In this document: in pieces, positions 1 through 11,057 of the stretch | Layout of the letters: every line of letters begins with the position of its first letter | Numbering within the stretch: the first letter of the stretch is position 1 | Assembly: GCA_001931905.2 (NCBI GenBank) | Contig: MSJI02000462.1 | Location: forward strand, 1 to 39,669 | Length of the DNA stretch: 39,669 bases | Direction of reading: 5' to 3' | DNA from: Cladosporium sp. IMV 00045 | Lineage: Eukaryota; Ascomycota; Dothideomycetes; Cladosporiales; Cladosporiaceae | Made by a program: the position numbers and the translations under genes | The notes under the pieces: generated by a model | The model's database searches: none | What the model was told of the DNA's origin: nothing | The model's input: only the letters and a program-made list of their open reading frames with translations

Positions 1-1645
1 TGCTTCACGGCTGCTTTGTGCAGGGCGAGGCGTAGGTTGCCGATTGGGGTGGAGCCGCCGGAGAAGTCTCCTCGAGGTCGCGCTTGCAGGACGACGAGGT
101 CGCCGTCTTCTAGTTCGAGCATCTCTTCCACTTGCTCGGCGGCTTCGAAGCCGAAGACTTGCAGGCCTTGCAGGGGTTTGCGGGTGTCGAAGATGAAAAT
201 GCCGGGCTGGCCGTCGGGGTTTTGGATGAATGGTTGGGCTTCTGGTGAGTCCATGAATTTGTTGACGAATTCCCTCGTGTCCTTTGCGTCCTCGGCGATG
301 GGAATCTTCATGACTTCGACAATGGGGTCGGTCAGTGGTCCGATCTTGCTGACCAAATCCACGGGGATCATGTACTCGACGCGTCGGATCTCTGAGCCGA
401 GACGGAGGTCTGGTTTGTCAGAACCATACTTCGACATTGCTTCTTCGTACGACATGCGTGGAAAGCTTTCGGGCACGTCTGTGGAACCCAATAGCTCAGT
501 CCACAACCTGCGGACGACAGCTTCGATGGTCCGCATCACATCTTCCGCAGAGGCAAAGGCCATCTCCAAATCCACCTGCGTGAATTCAGGCTGTCTGTCT
601 GCTCTGAGATCCTCGTCGCGGAAGCACTTTGCTATCTGCACGTAGCGAGGTATTCCACTGCCCATCAAGATCTGCTTGTATTGCTGTGGGCTCTGAGGTA
701 GAGCATACGCCATGCCAGGGACACGGGTGGGCACGAGGAACTCTCTTGCGCCTTCCGGTGTTGATTTGAAGAGTAGAGGCGTCTCGATCTCGGTGAAGTC
801 ATGCTCATCGCACAGCTCGTTGCGGACTATACGAGCTGCTTTGCTGCGGAAAGCAAGGGCGTTTCGGATACTGGGATCGTTTCTGATCTGTAAATGCCGT
901 TGCTCTGGGGGAAAGACGGTGTCTTTGGCCATGATGATATCGGTGGGGAATGAGTTCAGCGGTGTAATATCGTCAACTTTGAGCTCGACGCTTGTGATAA
1001 GACCAGACCTGACCTCCCCGTTGTTTCCAGGGGGTGCCTTCCGTGCTTTGATCGTACCATTGACTGCGACTGGCGAGTGTTCTCTCAATTCACGAAGGAC
1101 ATTGTGTGGAGAGTCGCTACCGTCGACTCCTGTGGTCGGGGTTGAAACAAGCTGAACGATAGACCCGAGTGTCATGTCATGCAGTTCCGCAAATGTCAGC
1201 TTCTTCGAGGCATCTCGTCGAGTACCGATGTAGCCGTGAATGACGACTTTTTGATCGTTCAGCGATGATCCATTGGTGGCAAGCTGTTCGAAGGTGCATG
1301 ATGCTGTGGGAAATTGGACTGTATCCACCATCAGCTTTTGAATTATGAGGACTTGCCTGATCACTTACGAGACTTCTTGAAATCCTCCAGTGCTCGTGTA
1401 GACCTCTCACTGCCGTAACATCGATGTCCCCCGAATTGCGTTCGTTGCTTCGCCTGAGGCAAGGCAGATTGTGAAATCAAGACTCTGCATGTTGATGGTA
1501 GCCTAGTCCATCTTGGTCTGATGGCCGGAGATACAGCCGCGCTCAAAGCACGGCCATGTAATGTCATGAGGAAAAACAAATGTGTCGATGATCCAACTCC
1601 CAGAATGCTGCTGCGGGCTGTCAAGACGACAGCGCGGAGGACCAT
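1..1645 (-). CDS. MSD1: Mitochondrial aspartyl-tRNA synthetase, 3' end missing
   Basis: Class IIb aminoacyl-tRNA synthetase that charges mitochondrial tRNA-Asp. Two exons are visible: 1369-1645 and 1318 to beyond position 1. The 50-nt intron 1319-1368 has donor GTAAGT and acceptor CAG, and joins the frames exactly. The first in-frame ATG (1645) gives an Arg/Ser/Ala-rich N-terminus typical of a mitochondrial presequence; a second ATG lies at 1567. After the presequence comes an OB-fold anticodon-binding domain (HGYIGTRRD region), then the catalytic core with motif 2, FRDEDLRADRQPEFTQ (about 575-625). The GAD-like insertion follows. Motif 3 should lie outside the window on the left. The family call rests on motif 2 and overall layout, with the presequence favouring the mitochondrial over the cytosolic enzyme. 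The exact start is uncertain. Confidence 0.9.
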
Positions 1646-2886
1646 TGGAAGTTGCCCGACGCCGTTCCGAAAGCAGCTAGACCGCGGCTTGGTCCGCCCA
1701 CAGCCAACACTTTTCTCGAATCGCAGAGCCGCTTCCCTTCTTGCTCTCTTCAATGACCCTCCTATTCAAAAGGATGTACGTATAATTTTACGCTCCAACA
1801 TCTGCCTGGACAAAAGCTGACAACGATCAACAGATGATGAAAGCTTAGCGTGTGGCAGATGAGCAGTGTTTCATCCTGGGTATTCAAGCTCTCCCTTAAC
1901 CGGGCTTAAGGGCGAGGATATCCGGATGGGACCAGCATGATATCTGCGTTCGGCACACCACCTTGTTTACATAACGAGCGCGAAGAAGCAACTCTGACTT
2001 TTTCACGAATTCGAGGGTTCATCCAAGCTGCCGGCGAAGACGTGCCGTGTAGCCTCTCCTTGGGACCTTGCCACTGTTGCATGCGATCCTACAGATACAT
2101 ACACTGCAATGAATTCACAGATTTTATCCAGTCGACACGTCCCATCTTCCAGGTCCGAACGATGCTGGTAGAACAATGATAGTGATATCGAGCGTAAACT
2201 ACCGGTGCCTAACGAAAACACATCGATCGCATACATTTTCGTAAACTTCATCCCGCAATCCGAGATATACTTGAGAGGCCAGCTATACTCCATCTTGGTC
2301 TTTTTACACCTCGGCGCGGTAGAACAAATCAAGCTGCATCAACAAGTTGAGGCCAGCCTTTTAATGCTGCCTTGACTGTAACAATGCTGCGACAAGAATG
2401 CCATGTCTTTCGTAACCCTTGCTAGTTGTTTTGAGAGCTTGCTGATCAACAGACCCTTCCGGAGAAATAGATCGTTTACTACTGCAACTCTTCCCTGATG
2501 TTCCCTCTACTGCCTGACCATTGGAATTGCTTTTATGTGTATACCCCGTTGCGCTTTCACCATCGCCATGGCTCGTCCGCCAGGCAATCTATTCATCATT
2601 GCCAAGCCGGCTTTCGCGCTGTCAGCGACGCCGTCAGCTTCCTCCTAGACGACGCTACCCAATCTCCCGGCCGTCCCTGGAGACGAGCAGGCAGGTTGCA
2701 CATTCACAGCCCCCGCAGGCTACAACATAGTACACTGCGCGACCACACCATCTCTTTCGAATAATGCTGTCACTGCCGCCGTGATTCGCACATCAAATCA
2801 CAACTCCTTCTCTATCCCCGAAACGATTGCTGCGACCGCCGCCGACAACTCAACCAAATCTACGTTAATCACTCCACAGCCAGCTC
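1646..2886. other. Divergent intergenic region, AspRS / AP180
   Basis: About 1.2 kb between two divergently transcribed genes. It should hold both promoters and 5' leaders. The part just before 2887 is pyrimidine- and C-rich, as fungal leaders often are. Short open frames occur on both strands (for example 2003-2332 and 2498-2764), but none has splice logic or a recognisable protein. I see no RNA gene or repeat. Confidence 0.5.
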
Positions 2887-4863
2887 ATGTCGAGCTCCTT
2901 CGAGAAGTCCGTCAAGGGCGGCACCAAAGTGAAGCTCGCGCCGCCCAAATCGAAATATGTCGAGCATATCCTACTGGCGACCCAATCCGGCGAGGCCGGC
3001 GTTGCAGAAGTCTTCCGGACATTGACCCACCGATTACGCGACTCGACATGGACTGTGGCCTTCAAGTCGCTGATCATAGTACATTTGATGATCAAAGAAG
3101 GCACGCCAAATGTCACGCTGAGCTATCTGAGCGCCGCCCCGACCCATCGATTGGCAATCAACAGTTTCACGGACGTGCAGACGCAAGGACACAACATCCG
3201 ACGGTATTCGGAATACCTCCTTGCGCGAGCGCAGGCGTTTGAAGCAGCGAAATGCGACTTTGTGGCGAACGGGCAAGAGCATGTGAAGAGGTTGTCGGTG
3301 GACAAGGGTCTGCTGAGGGAGACGGAGATTATTCAGATGCAGGTCCGCGCGCTGGTGAAATGCAACATGCTGGACAATGACTTGGAGAACGAAATCTCGC
3401 TCACGGCCTTCCGATTGCTCACGAGAGATTTGCTCGATCTGTACGCGGCGGAGAACGAGGCGGTCATGAATGTGCTGGGTCACTACTTTGAAATGTCCAA
3501 GCCAGATGCAGAGCGGGCTATCAAGATCTACAAAACATTCTGCAAGCAGACGGATCTGGTTGTGCAATTTCTGGGTGTTGCGCGTCAATTCGAACATGCT
3601 ACGCGATTGGAGATTCCTAAGATCAAGCACGCGCCTACGAGTCTGGCGGCTAGCTTGCAGGAGTATCTGGACGACAAGGAATTTGACATCAACCGGAGAC
3701 AGTATCTCGCCGAGCAGGATGCAAAGAAGTCGGGCAAGCCTTTCTCGAAGCCTGCGGCGCAACAAAAGAGCCAGGCCGCTGCAGCGAAACCAGCGGAGAG
3801 CGCGGCGGCGTCGGCTCCTCCAACTCAGGCCAAAGGACCAGCTCCTGATCTCATTGACTTCTTCGACAGCATTGAGCAGAAGCAACAGCCGATGGGACAG
3901 CCCGCGCAGCAATACCAGCAGCCTCAGCAGACTGGCTTCGTTACATCGCAGCAAAGCAGTTTTGGAGCTCCGCAACTTGGTTTCCAACCTACAATGCAGG
4001 GTTTCCCACAGCAACAGCAAGTCCAGCCGCAGACCACGAATGGCTTTATGGGCGGCGATCCTTCGACCAATCCTTTCGGTCAACCGCAGCAACAGGCTAC
4101 CAACGGCTTCATGGCGAACACCCAGACGAATCCGTTTGGCCAGCCACAGCAACAGCAGCAACCGCAAGCTCAACCGCCACAACTGCAGCCTGTACAGACC
4201 AACTATACAGGCGCTGGGTTTGGCGGGTATGGCCCACAGCCTCACCAGCAAACATTCGCTACGGGAGGTGCTTTTCCACAAGACAACCAACAGCAGTTCG
4301 GCAACGGTACGGCACAGCCTCAAGCACAACTCCAGCCGCAACAGACAAACCCCTTCAGGCAGAGCATGATGCCGACAGGGGCATCTTTGGGCGCATTCGG
4401 AACCCAGGGCAACCAAGACATGACGGGCGGCCTACAACGACAGTCCACCAACCCCTTCGCCAAACACACAACACCTCCAGCCCCTTCATTCCAACAGCAA
4501 TCAATACCAGAAGACGGCATAGCCCAGAACTACCCTCAATCATCCTCGCCCTTTGGCCAACAACAACAACAGCAGCAAACCGGCCTCCAGCCCTTACAAT
4601 CCCAAGCCACGGGCACGAACCCTTTCGCGCGACCGCAGACGGCAACGCAACAACAGCAACAGGCGCTTTCGCCCTTGCAAGCGCAGCCGACAGGCAGCAC
4701 GAACCCTTTCCGGCAGTCCATGTTCGTCAACCAACAAACAGGGCAAGGCTGGCAAAACGCGCCGCAGGCCACCATGGGCGGCCTGGAGCAGATGAACACC
4801 GTCCCCGTCTTCCCTCGTCCTGGGCAGCAGCAACCACAGCAGCAGCAGTCGCCTTGGGGCTGA
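2887..4863 (+). CDS. AP180/CALM-type clathrin assembly protein (YAP1801/1802 family)
   Basis: Single-exon gene, 658 aa. Residues 1 to about 280 form an ANTH domain: the start has the Lys-rich KGGTKVKLAPPKSKYVE stretch that binds PtdIns(4,5)P2, followed by a helical solenoid. The rest is a disordered Gln/Pro-rich tail made largely of CAG/CAA codons. The tail carries six TNPF motifs (ligands for EH domains of Ede1/Pan1-type proteins) and a clathrin-box-like DLIDFFDSI just after the ANTH domain. The protein acts at the plasma membrane in endocytic coat assembly and cargo (synaptobrevin-type SNARE) recruitment, as known for the family. Length is normal for fungal YAP180. The large open frame on the opposite strand (3034-4416) is a compositional shadow of the polyQ region. 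Confidence 0.95.
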   Translation: MSSSFEKSVKGGTKVKLAPPKSKYVEHILLATQSGEAGVAEVFRTLTHRLRDSTWTVAFKSLIIVHLMIKEGTPNVTLSYLSAAPTHRLAINSFTDVQTQGHNIRRYSEYLLARAQAFEAAKCDFVANGQEHVKRLSVDKGLLRETEIIQMQVRALVKCNMLDNDLENEISLTAFRLLTRDLLDLYAAENEAVMNVLGHYFEMSKPDAERAIKIYKTFCKQTDLVVQFLGVARQFEHATRLEIPKIKHAPTSLAASLQEYLDDKEFDINRRQYLAEQDAKKSGKPFSKPAAQQKSQAAAAKPAESAAASAPPTQAKGPAPDLIDFFDSIEQKQQPMGQPAQQYQQPQQTGFVTSQQSSFGAPQLGFQPTMQGFPQQQQVQPQTTNGFMGGDPSTNPFGQPQQQATNGFMANTQTNPFGQPQQQQQPQAQPPQLQPVQTNYTGAGFGGYGPQPHQQTFATGGAFPQDNQQQFGNGTAQPQAQLQPQQTNPFRQSMMPTGASLGAFGTQGNQDMTGGLQRQSTNPFAKHTTPPAPSFQQQSIPEDGIAQNYPQSSSPFGQQQQQQQTGLQPLQSQATGTNPFARPQTATQQQQQALSPLQAQPTGSTNPFRQSMFVNQQTGQGWQNAPQATMGGLEQMNTVPVFPRPGQQQPQQQQSPWG

Positions 4864-5537
4864 GTGTAAAAGAAAGAAAGAAAATCAGACACAGTATCAT
4901 CACGTTCCCTTTTTCAGACTTCTCTTGTCATCAATCTTCTGGATTAGCGCGGCGTTTTTTCCGATTCTCATAGGAAAGCAGGATGGGAGAAGGAGAGAAA
5001 TGCCTTGTCTTGTTCTTTTGCTTGTTCTTCAATCTTCTTCTTCAATTGGCGTAATCTAACCATGTGTGTGATACCTTACCTTACCTTGCCTTGCCTTGGC
5101 CCCTTTTTTCTAGCGTAGAGCAGAGAGCAGCCTTTTGTTTGTCATAGCATACATTAGCGAGCGATGGGAAATTATATCATGCGCTTTTCTGATCTTCGCT
5201 GAATCATTGCTTCTGTCTATCATGTATGTCTTGCGTGTAATGACTTGCCTCTGATGCCTCCGGGAATGCGGACACGGCTTTGCTGCCATGCTTACTCTGG
5301 CCATACTGCTGAACACTAAGGTATGCACATGAATTCCACCTGACCTGCAGTTCTGTTACCAAGCATATCGTGACAGTTTCGACTTGTTATACATGAAAAG
5401 GTCAATGGTACATGCCGATATACATACATACAAGGAGTGAAACTTTTCCATCCTAAGCGAAGAGAAACTCCACCCAATTGTGTTCCTCCATCTTCCAAGA
5501 GTAGAGACAAATTTCCCCTCCCAAATCATGAATTCCC
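4864..5537. other. Convergent intergenic region with CCTTR repeat
   Basis: 3' flanks of the AP180 gene (+) and rcf1 (-). It holds T-rich stretches and a short pentamer repeat at 5074-5098. I see no gene in it. Confidence 0.5.
5074..5098. repeat. Short tandem pentamer (CCTTR)5
   Basis: Five consecutive pentamers: two CCTTA followed by three CCTTG. This is a simple polypyrimidine microsatellite in a 3' flank; no function is implied. Confidence 0.7.
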
Positions 5538-6190
5538 TCACCTGACCTCCCACATCTTCCTCACAGCAGCCATAACCGGCCCATCCGCCTCCCCAGCCTC
5601 CAACACACTCCTCACCGAACCAGACGAACCGCTGCCCTCCCTCTCCGCCCTCCTGGCCGTCTCCTCCGCCAACCCGACCTTCTCGGCACCCCGACCCTGC
5701 ACCAGTCTATCGCGTAGACGGCGCAGCTCCTCCTCCTCGGCCTCGCGCACCTCGAGCTCGCGGATCCACGCGTCCTTCTTCTCCTTGCGCCGCTTCTCCT
5801 CGCTCAGCTCGTCGAACTGCCCGCGCTTCGCCCGGTCGCTCTCCCAGTACACGCTGCCGCCCAGCATGGCCAGGATGGTGAAGCCTTGCGCGTAGATGCG
5901 GCGGCGGAACATGCGGTTCGTGCGCGCTTTGTCGCCGGAGCGCATGGATTTCGTGCTGTTGTTTTGAGAGCGTCAGTTGGGACTCGCAATGAAGATCGTG
6001 GCTCGATGGAGGTAATATGAACTTACGCTTCATATAAAGCCCAGCAGGTCAAGGCGCACCCGAGAGGGATTAACGGCTCTTCCACGATCTTGCGGCGCAG
6101 CTTTTGCCATCTTGATTCTTCGTAGAAGTCTGCGTTGTCGTCGAAGGAGGAGGGTGGTGGGGCGGTGTTGATGTTGCCTGGGACAGACAT
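5538..6190 (-). CDS. RCF1: Respiratory supercomplex factor 1 (HIG1 domain)
   Basis: Two exons, 6027-6190 and 5538-5955, with a 71-nt intron (donor GTAAGT, acceptor CAG) give a 193-aa protein. It contains a HIG1 domain: an N-terminal [17 protein letters not shown] segment, a first membrane helix ([11 protein letters not shown]), a short loop [20 protein letters not shown], and a second helix ([18 protein letters not shown]). The RRRIYAQ stretch corresponds to the QRRQ-type motif of type-1 HIG1 proteins. After this comes a long Glu/Arg-rich coiled-coil tail. Rcf1 sits in the inner mitochondrial membrane and helps assemble complex III-IV supercomplexes. The gene is divergent from threonine deaminase, with 482 nt shared upstream. 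A GTGAGG donor-like sequence overlaps the stop codon, so a further 3' exon cannot be excluded. Confidence 0.9.
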
Positions 6191-6672
6191 GATTGTGTTT
6201 TTGAGGGGTGGTGTGTAGATATGTCTGAGGTCGTCTGATGCTGCTGCTGGAAGCTATGGCTTTTATTGTGCCTTGGTCGAACGTCGGCAGTCCGGAAAGT
6301 GGGATGCGGTTGTTTCGATGCGTTCTGTATGTGTTGTACAGAGTGATATGCGCTTCAATTGCGCGTCAATGCTCTTGTATGAGCGAGTATGCAAGAGAAG
6401 TGGAGTTGGGTAAGCTTAGAGGACTTCGTCAAGTGATGTCGAGAGGATGTCCAGAATCGAATATGTCATCCCGCTGTCAGTATGAAGTCTCTCTAGATTC
6501 GAGACTACTGAAGCTCTCTCTCCCCAAAAACGCCGTTCACCGCCTGCAGCCCGATATCGGCAGAATTTGGATGTGAGAGATGTGCCGCGACACTCCCAAT
6601 GACTGGCCAATCTTGAAAAGACAAAAGTAATTATTCGATTCCCTACGTTCTTTTCGGGATCTCATATTCACC
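6191..6672. promoter_or_regulatory. Bidirectional promoter region rcf1 / ilv1
   Basis: 482 nt separate the start codons of two divergently transcribed genes, so both promoters and leaders must lie here. I found no clear TATA box and no perfect Gcn4/CpcA site (TGASTCA) by eye. Confidence 0.5.
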
Positions 6673-8493
6673 ATGACGGACGTCGTCACCACCAATGGCG
6701 CAGACACGCCGTCAACACCCAAAACACAGCATGCCGGCCTGGCATTGACCGAATACTCAGCACAACCTTCGCCTCCGTCGTCAACGCCCAAGTCGCAAGA
6801 GGCCAAAGTCCCCAAGGAATTCCTTTTGCCCTCTGGCTACCCCGATGTTAGCACCATCTCGATCGATTTGTCGTGTTCTTCCTACTAAAATCTAGCAGTA
6901 CCTCCGTTTGATTCTCACATCCCGAGTATACGATGTCGTCGAAGAAACGCCTTTAACACATGCCGTCAATATCTCCAACCGATTGGAGTGCAAGGTCCTT
7001 CTCAAGCGTGAGGACCTCCAGCCTGTCTTCTCGTTCAAGCTTCGCGGTGCCTACAACAAAATGGCCCACCTAACCTCTCAAGAGAGGTGGAAAGGTGTCG
7101 TTGCTTGCTCTGCCGGTAACCACGCTCAAGGCGTTGCCTACTCCGCCCGCCACCTTAAGATCCCTGCGACCATTACCATGCCCATGGGCACTCCTGCGAT
7201 CAAGCACTCGAACGTCTCTCGATTGGGCGGTAACGTCGTCTTGCACGGAGCAGACTTTGACGCCGCAAAGGCAGAGTGCGCTCGTTTGCAGCACGCTCAC
7301 GGCTTGACCAACATCCCGCCTTTCGACGACCCTTACGTTATCGCTGGACAGGGTACCATTGGTATGGAACTTGTACGCCAGACCGATCTCAGCAAGCTCG
7401 AAGCCATCTTCTGCTGCGTCGGTGGCGGTGGCCTCATTGCTGGCATTGGTGTCTACATCAAGCGCATTGCGCCTCATGTCAAGATCATTGGTGTCGAGAC
7501 CTACGACGCAAACGCTATGGTTCAATCGCTCAAGCTTGGAAAGCGCGTCACACTTTCAGAAGTCGGCCTGTTCGCCGATGGCGCCGCCGTCAAGACCGTC
7601 GGTGAAGAGACCTTCCGCGTTGCGTCCGAGGTCGTCGACGAGGTCATCCAAGTCGACACCGACGAAATCTGCGCAGCCATCAAGGACGTCTTCGAGGACA
7701 CCCGCTCCATCCTCGAGCCTGCCGGCGCATTGTCTCTCGCAGGTCTGAAGAAGTACACCGCCTCCCACCCCTCGCAAGACACCAAGCGCCAGCTCGTCGC
7801 AGTCGCCTCTGGCGCGAACATGAACTTCGACCGCCTCCGCTTCGTCGCCGAGCGTGCCGCTCTCGGTGAGAAGAAAGAAGCGCTCCTTTCCGTCACCATC
7901 CCCGAGAGACCAGGCGCCTTCGCAGCATTGGTCGCGGCCATCAACCCAATGGCCGTCACCGAGTTCTGCTACCGCTACTCCACCGCCGCCGCCGCCAACA
8001 TCCTCGTTGGCATCAGCGTGTCCGCCTCAACACGCGAGCGCGACCTCACCGATCTCATCTCCCGTCTGCAAGGCGAGGGCATGGAAGCCACAGATCTCAG
8101 CGGCGACGAGTTGGCCAAGAGCCACATCCGCTACCTAGTTGGCGGCCGCAGCAATGCCGAGAACGAGAGGCTCTTCGCCTTCGAGTTCCCGGAGCGTCAG
8201 GGAGCGCTGCACAAGTTCCTTACCACCCTGCAGCCTGGTTTTAACATCAGCTTGTTCCATTACCGTAACTACGGTGGCGATGTTGCCAAGATTCTGGCTG
8301 CTATTCAATGTCCAGCTGGCGAGGTGAGGTGTTTTCTTTTTCTTGCATACGTGATCCGAGATAAGTTGGAAGTACTGTATACTGACACATGGTAATATAG
8401 GAAGCGGGCTTGGACAAGTTTCTGTTGGAGATTGGATATCCTTGGAAGGAGGAGACCAACAACCCTACGTACAAGAGGTTTATGCGGGAGTAG
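6673..8493 (+). CDS. ILV1: Threonine dehydratase (threonine deaminase), biosynthetic
   Basis: Three exons (6673-6846, 6899-8323, 8401-8493) encode 563 aa. Intron 1 (52 nt) has TACTAA before the acceptor; intron 2 is 77 nt. The enzyme is PLP-dependent and converts threonine to 2-oxobutanoate and ammonia, the first committed step to isoleucine. The catalytic PLP lysine is in FSFKLRGA (K105), the substrate/cofactor loop is [10 protein letters not shown], and the phosphate-binding glycine loop is GGGGLIAG. The C-terminal third holds two ACT-like regulatory domains (starting near [14 protein letters not shown] and [14 protein letters not shown]), the site of isoleucine feedback in the family. The last exon supplies the conserved end FLLEIGYPW...YKRFMRE. 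The N-terminal 58 residues are Thr/Pro/Ser-rich without an obvious Arg-rich mitochondrial presequence, which is somewhat odd. Confidence 0.95.
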
Positions 8494-9053
8494 AAGAAGA
8501 AGAACAAGCGAAATGTTACAGATATATACCATAGTACGAAATGGAGACAACTCTGGCTTGAAGGGGAATTTCGATCATTGTTCGGGACTTGTCCAGATGG
8601 CCTTTGATCACTCAAACAAGTCATTACCTCCAGCTAAGGCTGGCTCTTGCCAATGCCTCATAGATGAGAAATGGCTATGATGTTCCATCGGTGCAATAGA
8701 GACCGAGAGGATAAGGCAAATAGATTCAGTGAGAATGCTACAGAGTGAAAGTCTGCCGATGTCTCTGGCTCATAAAGGAAAGTCAGGCGCGCCTTGCCTC
8801 GCTTGAGCTGCCGTATTTTTCCATACGTGACCTCGACTCGATGCTTTGTCTCCACTGCATCCCCCGCGCCTCCACACAATAGTGGTGATACCTCCAGCGA
8901 TCGGAGGCGAGTGGCCATATGTATTCATGGCTGCGGAACCGATCCAATGCATGCATGGGCTAGGTATAAGAGACGGCGCTGATGCCGTCTGTTTCTTTTG
9001 ATTCACTCTCATTCTCTGACATACTCGTAAACCACTGAACATCCTTCACCAAC
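8494..9053. other. Intergenic region, ilv1 3' flank and BVMO promoter
   Basis: 560 nt holding the ilv1 3' flank and the promoter of the flavin monooxygenase, with a TATA box at 8965-8970. I see no other gene. Confidence 0.5.
8965..8970 (+). promoter_or_regulatory. TATA box of the flavin monooxygenase gene
   Basis: TATAAG lies 84-89 nt upstream of the ATG at 9054, in a good position for a fungal core promoter followed by a CT-rich leader. A TATA promoter suggests a regulated rather than constitutive gene. Confidence 0.45.
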
Positions 9054-10784
9054 ATGGCTAGCCTAGACACTGACATCCTCATCATTGGGGCCGGCATGTC
9101 AGGTCTCGGCCTGGCAGTGCAGCTCATCCGCAACTACGGCTACCGCGACTTTGAGATCGTTGAGAAAGTCGCAGACGTCGGCGGCACGTGGCTCGTCAAC
9201 ACATATCCCGGCTGCGGGTGCGACGTCGCTTCGCATTTCTACAGCTACAGCTTCGAACTGAACCCGGACTGGAGCCAGAAGTTCTCCATGCGATCGGAGA
9301 TTCAGGCCTACTTTCGTGGAATCGCTGAGAAGTACAGGATTGTGCCTCACGTCACTTTCAACACGACTGTTGAGCAGGCTCACTGGAACGACGAGGGCCA
9401 GTTTTGGGAGACCACTTTGAAGAACCAGCAGACCAAGGAAACCTACACGAAGCGCAGCCGTATCTTGGTCTCTGGAGTTGGCAACCTTTCGGTCCCGAGA
9501 GACTGTGAGCTTCCTGGTGCTGACTCGTATAAGGGCAAATTGTTCCATTCGGCTCTTTGGGACCACAGCTTCGATTGGAAAGATAAAGATGTTGTCGTTC
9601 TCGGCAATGGATGCTCGGCTACTCAGTTCGTCCCGGTCATGTCGGAGGACGCACGCAGTCTCACCCAATTCGCAAGGCAAGCACAGTACCTTGCCGAGCG
9701 GCCTAACCCTGTCTACTCACCGGCGTTCAAGGCTTTAATGAGGTACATGCCTTTCGCTATGAGGCTGTATCGATTCAAGCTGTACGCCGACATGGAGAAG
9801 GACTTTGCCAGCATGGAGACGGAAGGCGGTAGGGGTATTCGTCAGGGTTTGATCGAAGAGAATGAGCGTTACGTCAAGAAAATGGCTCCAGAGAAATACT
9901 GGGATGCGCTAATCCCCAAGATTGAGATTGGCTGCAAGCGTAAGGTCATGGACACAGGCTACCTCGAGTGTCTACACAGGAAGAATGTCGAGCTCATCGC
10001 AGAGGATCCCGTGGAAGAGCTTACTGCGAGCGGCGTCAGGACGAAGAGTGGAAGAGAGCTCTCCGCGGATGCCATTATCATGGCGACTGGTTTCCAAGTC
10101 TTCCGCATGCTGTTCCCAATGGAGATCCACGGCCAGGACGGCGTCCAACTCAACGAGTACTGGGACAAGCACTACCAAGGCGCCGCGCAAGCGTATCTCG
10201 GCACCAGCGTTCCCGGCTTTCCCAATTTCTTCACTCTCATGGGTCCCAACACCGTCACAGGCCACCTGTCAGTCATCTACACCGTCGAATGCCAGATCAA
10301 CTACGTCCTCCGACTACTCGACCCACTGATCAAATCGAAGCAAGCCAGCCGCTCCCTCCTGCCTTCCACGCCCATCAACGTCGTCGACGTCAAATTCGAC
10401 GCGGCGAAGAAAGACAGCATCTGGATGCAAAAAGAGCTCAGCAAGCTTGTCTGGGCTTCCGGCTGTACCAACTGGGCCCTTGACCCTTCTACCGGCATGA
10501 ATATCGCTATGTACCCTGGTTATCAGTTCATGTTCTGGCTCCGCAGCATTTTCATCCCGAGAGATGACTTTGAATATGTGGATGGAAAGAAGCAGCGTAG
10601 AAGCTTGACGGTTGGTGGGTGGAGAAACCTGAGGAATGCGTTTTCGTCAACGATCTTGCTCGGTTTGGTCGTTGCTGGGGCTTTAGGTGTTCGACGGGCT
10701 GGTGGTTTGAGAGAGTTTGAGGGCTTGTTGAGAAGTGGATTTAGGGATGCTTTGCAGCAGGGTCAACGGCTTTTGAAGGGGTAG
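9054..10784 (+). CDS. Baeyer-Villiger-type flavin-containing monooxygenase
   Basis: Intronless, 576 aa. The N-terminal FAD Rossmann motif is GAGMSG (residues 12-17), followed by GGTW and YPGCGCDV. The BVMO fingerprint is at 159-170 as YKGKLFHSALWD (consensus [FY]xGxxxHxxxW[PD]). The second, NADPH-binding Rossmann motif is GNGCSA (184-189), and the ATG motif of FMO-like enzymes is present (IIMATGFQ). Family members use NADPH and O2 to insert oxygen next to a ketone, or oxidise heteroatoms; the substrate cannot be told from sequence. A hydrophobic stretch near residues 530-546 (STILLGLVVAGALGV) could be a C-terminal membrane anchor. No cluster partners lie nearby, so I read it as a stand-alone oxidoreductase. 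Confidence 0.9.
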   Translation: MASLDTDILIIGAGMSGLGLAVQLIRNYGYRDFEIVEKVADVGGTWLVNTYPGCGCDVASHFYSYSFELNPDWSQKFSMRSEIQAYFRGIAEKYRIVPHVTFNTTVEQAHWNDEGQFWETTLKNQQTKETYTKRSRILVSGVGNLSVPRDCELPGADSYKGKLFHSALWDHSFDWKDKDVVVLGNGCSATQFVPVMSEDARSLTQFARQAQYLAERPNPVYSPAFKALMRYMPFAMRLYRFKLYADMEKDFASMETEGGRGIRQGLIEENERYVKKMAPEKYWDALIPKIEIGCKRKVMDTGYLECLHRKNVELIAEDPVEELTASGVRTKSGRELSADAIIMATGFQVFRMLFPMEIHGQDGVQLNEYWDKHYQGAAQAYLGTSVPGFPNFFTLMGPNTVTGHLSVIYTVECQINYVLRLLDPLIKSKQASRSLLPSTPINVVDVKFDAAKKDSIWMQKELSKLVWASGCTNWALDPSTGMNIAMYPGYQFMFWLRSIFIPRDDFEYVDGKKQRRSLTVGGWRNLRNAFSSTILLGLVVAGALGVRRAGGLREFEGLLRSGFRDALQQGQRLLKG

Positions 10785-11057
10785 AGATATGTGTTTAGCT
10801 TACGATACAATTAGAATATAGCTAGCTTTCACGATTATAATGTCGTTCTTTCTTCATTCGCTATGCAACTGCACTATCCTCCATGAAAAACTCAGCATGG
10901 CTTTGTTCACTTTCTTTCCAACTCACAAGAAATTTCCCAATCCGGCGTTGAAATATTTCTTTGTCTCTTCGACCTTGATCCAACGCAAAATCAAAGTAAA
11001 CCATTGACCACACACCCTCCACCTCAACAGCACCCAACACAGAAATCTCCGATCATC

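Noticed and set aside
3034..4416. 460-codon open frame on the minus strand inside the AP180 gene
   Set aside because: Leu/Arg-rich shadow of the CAG/CAA-rich polyQ tail; no domain, and the plus strand encodes a clear ANTH protein.
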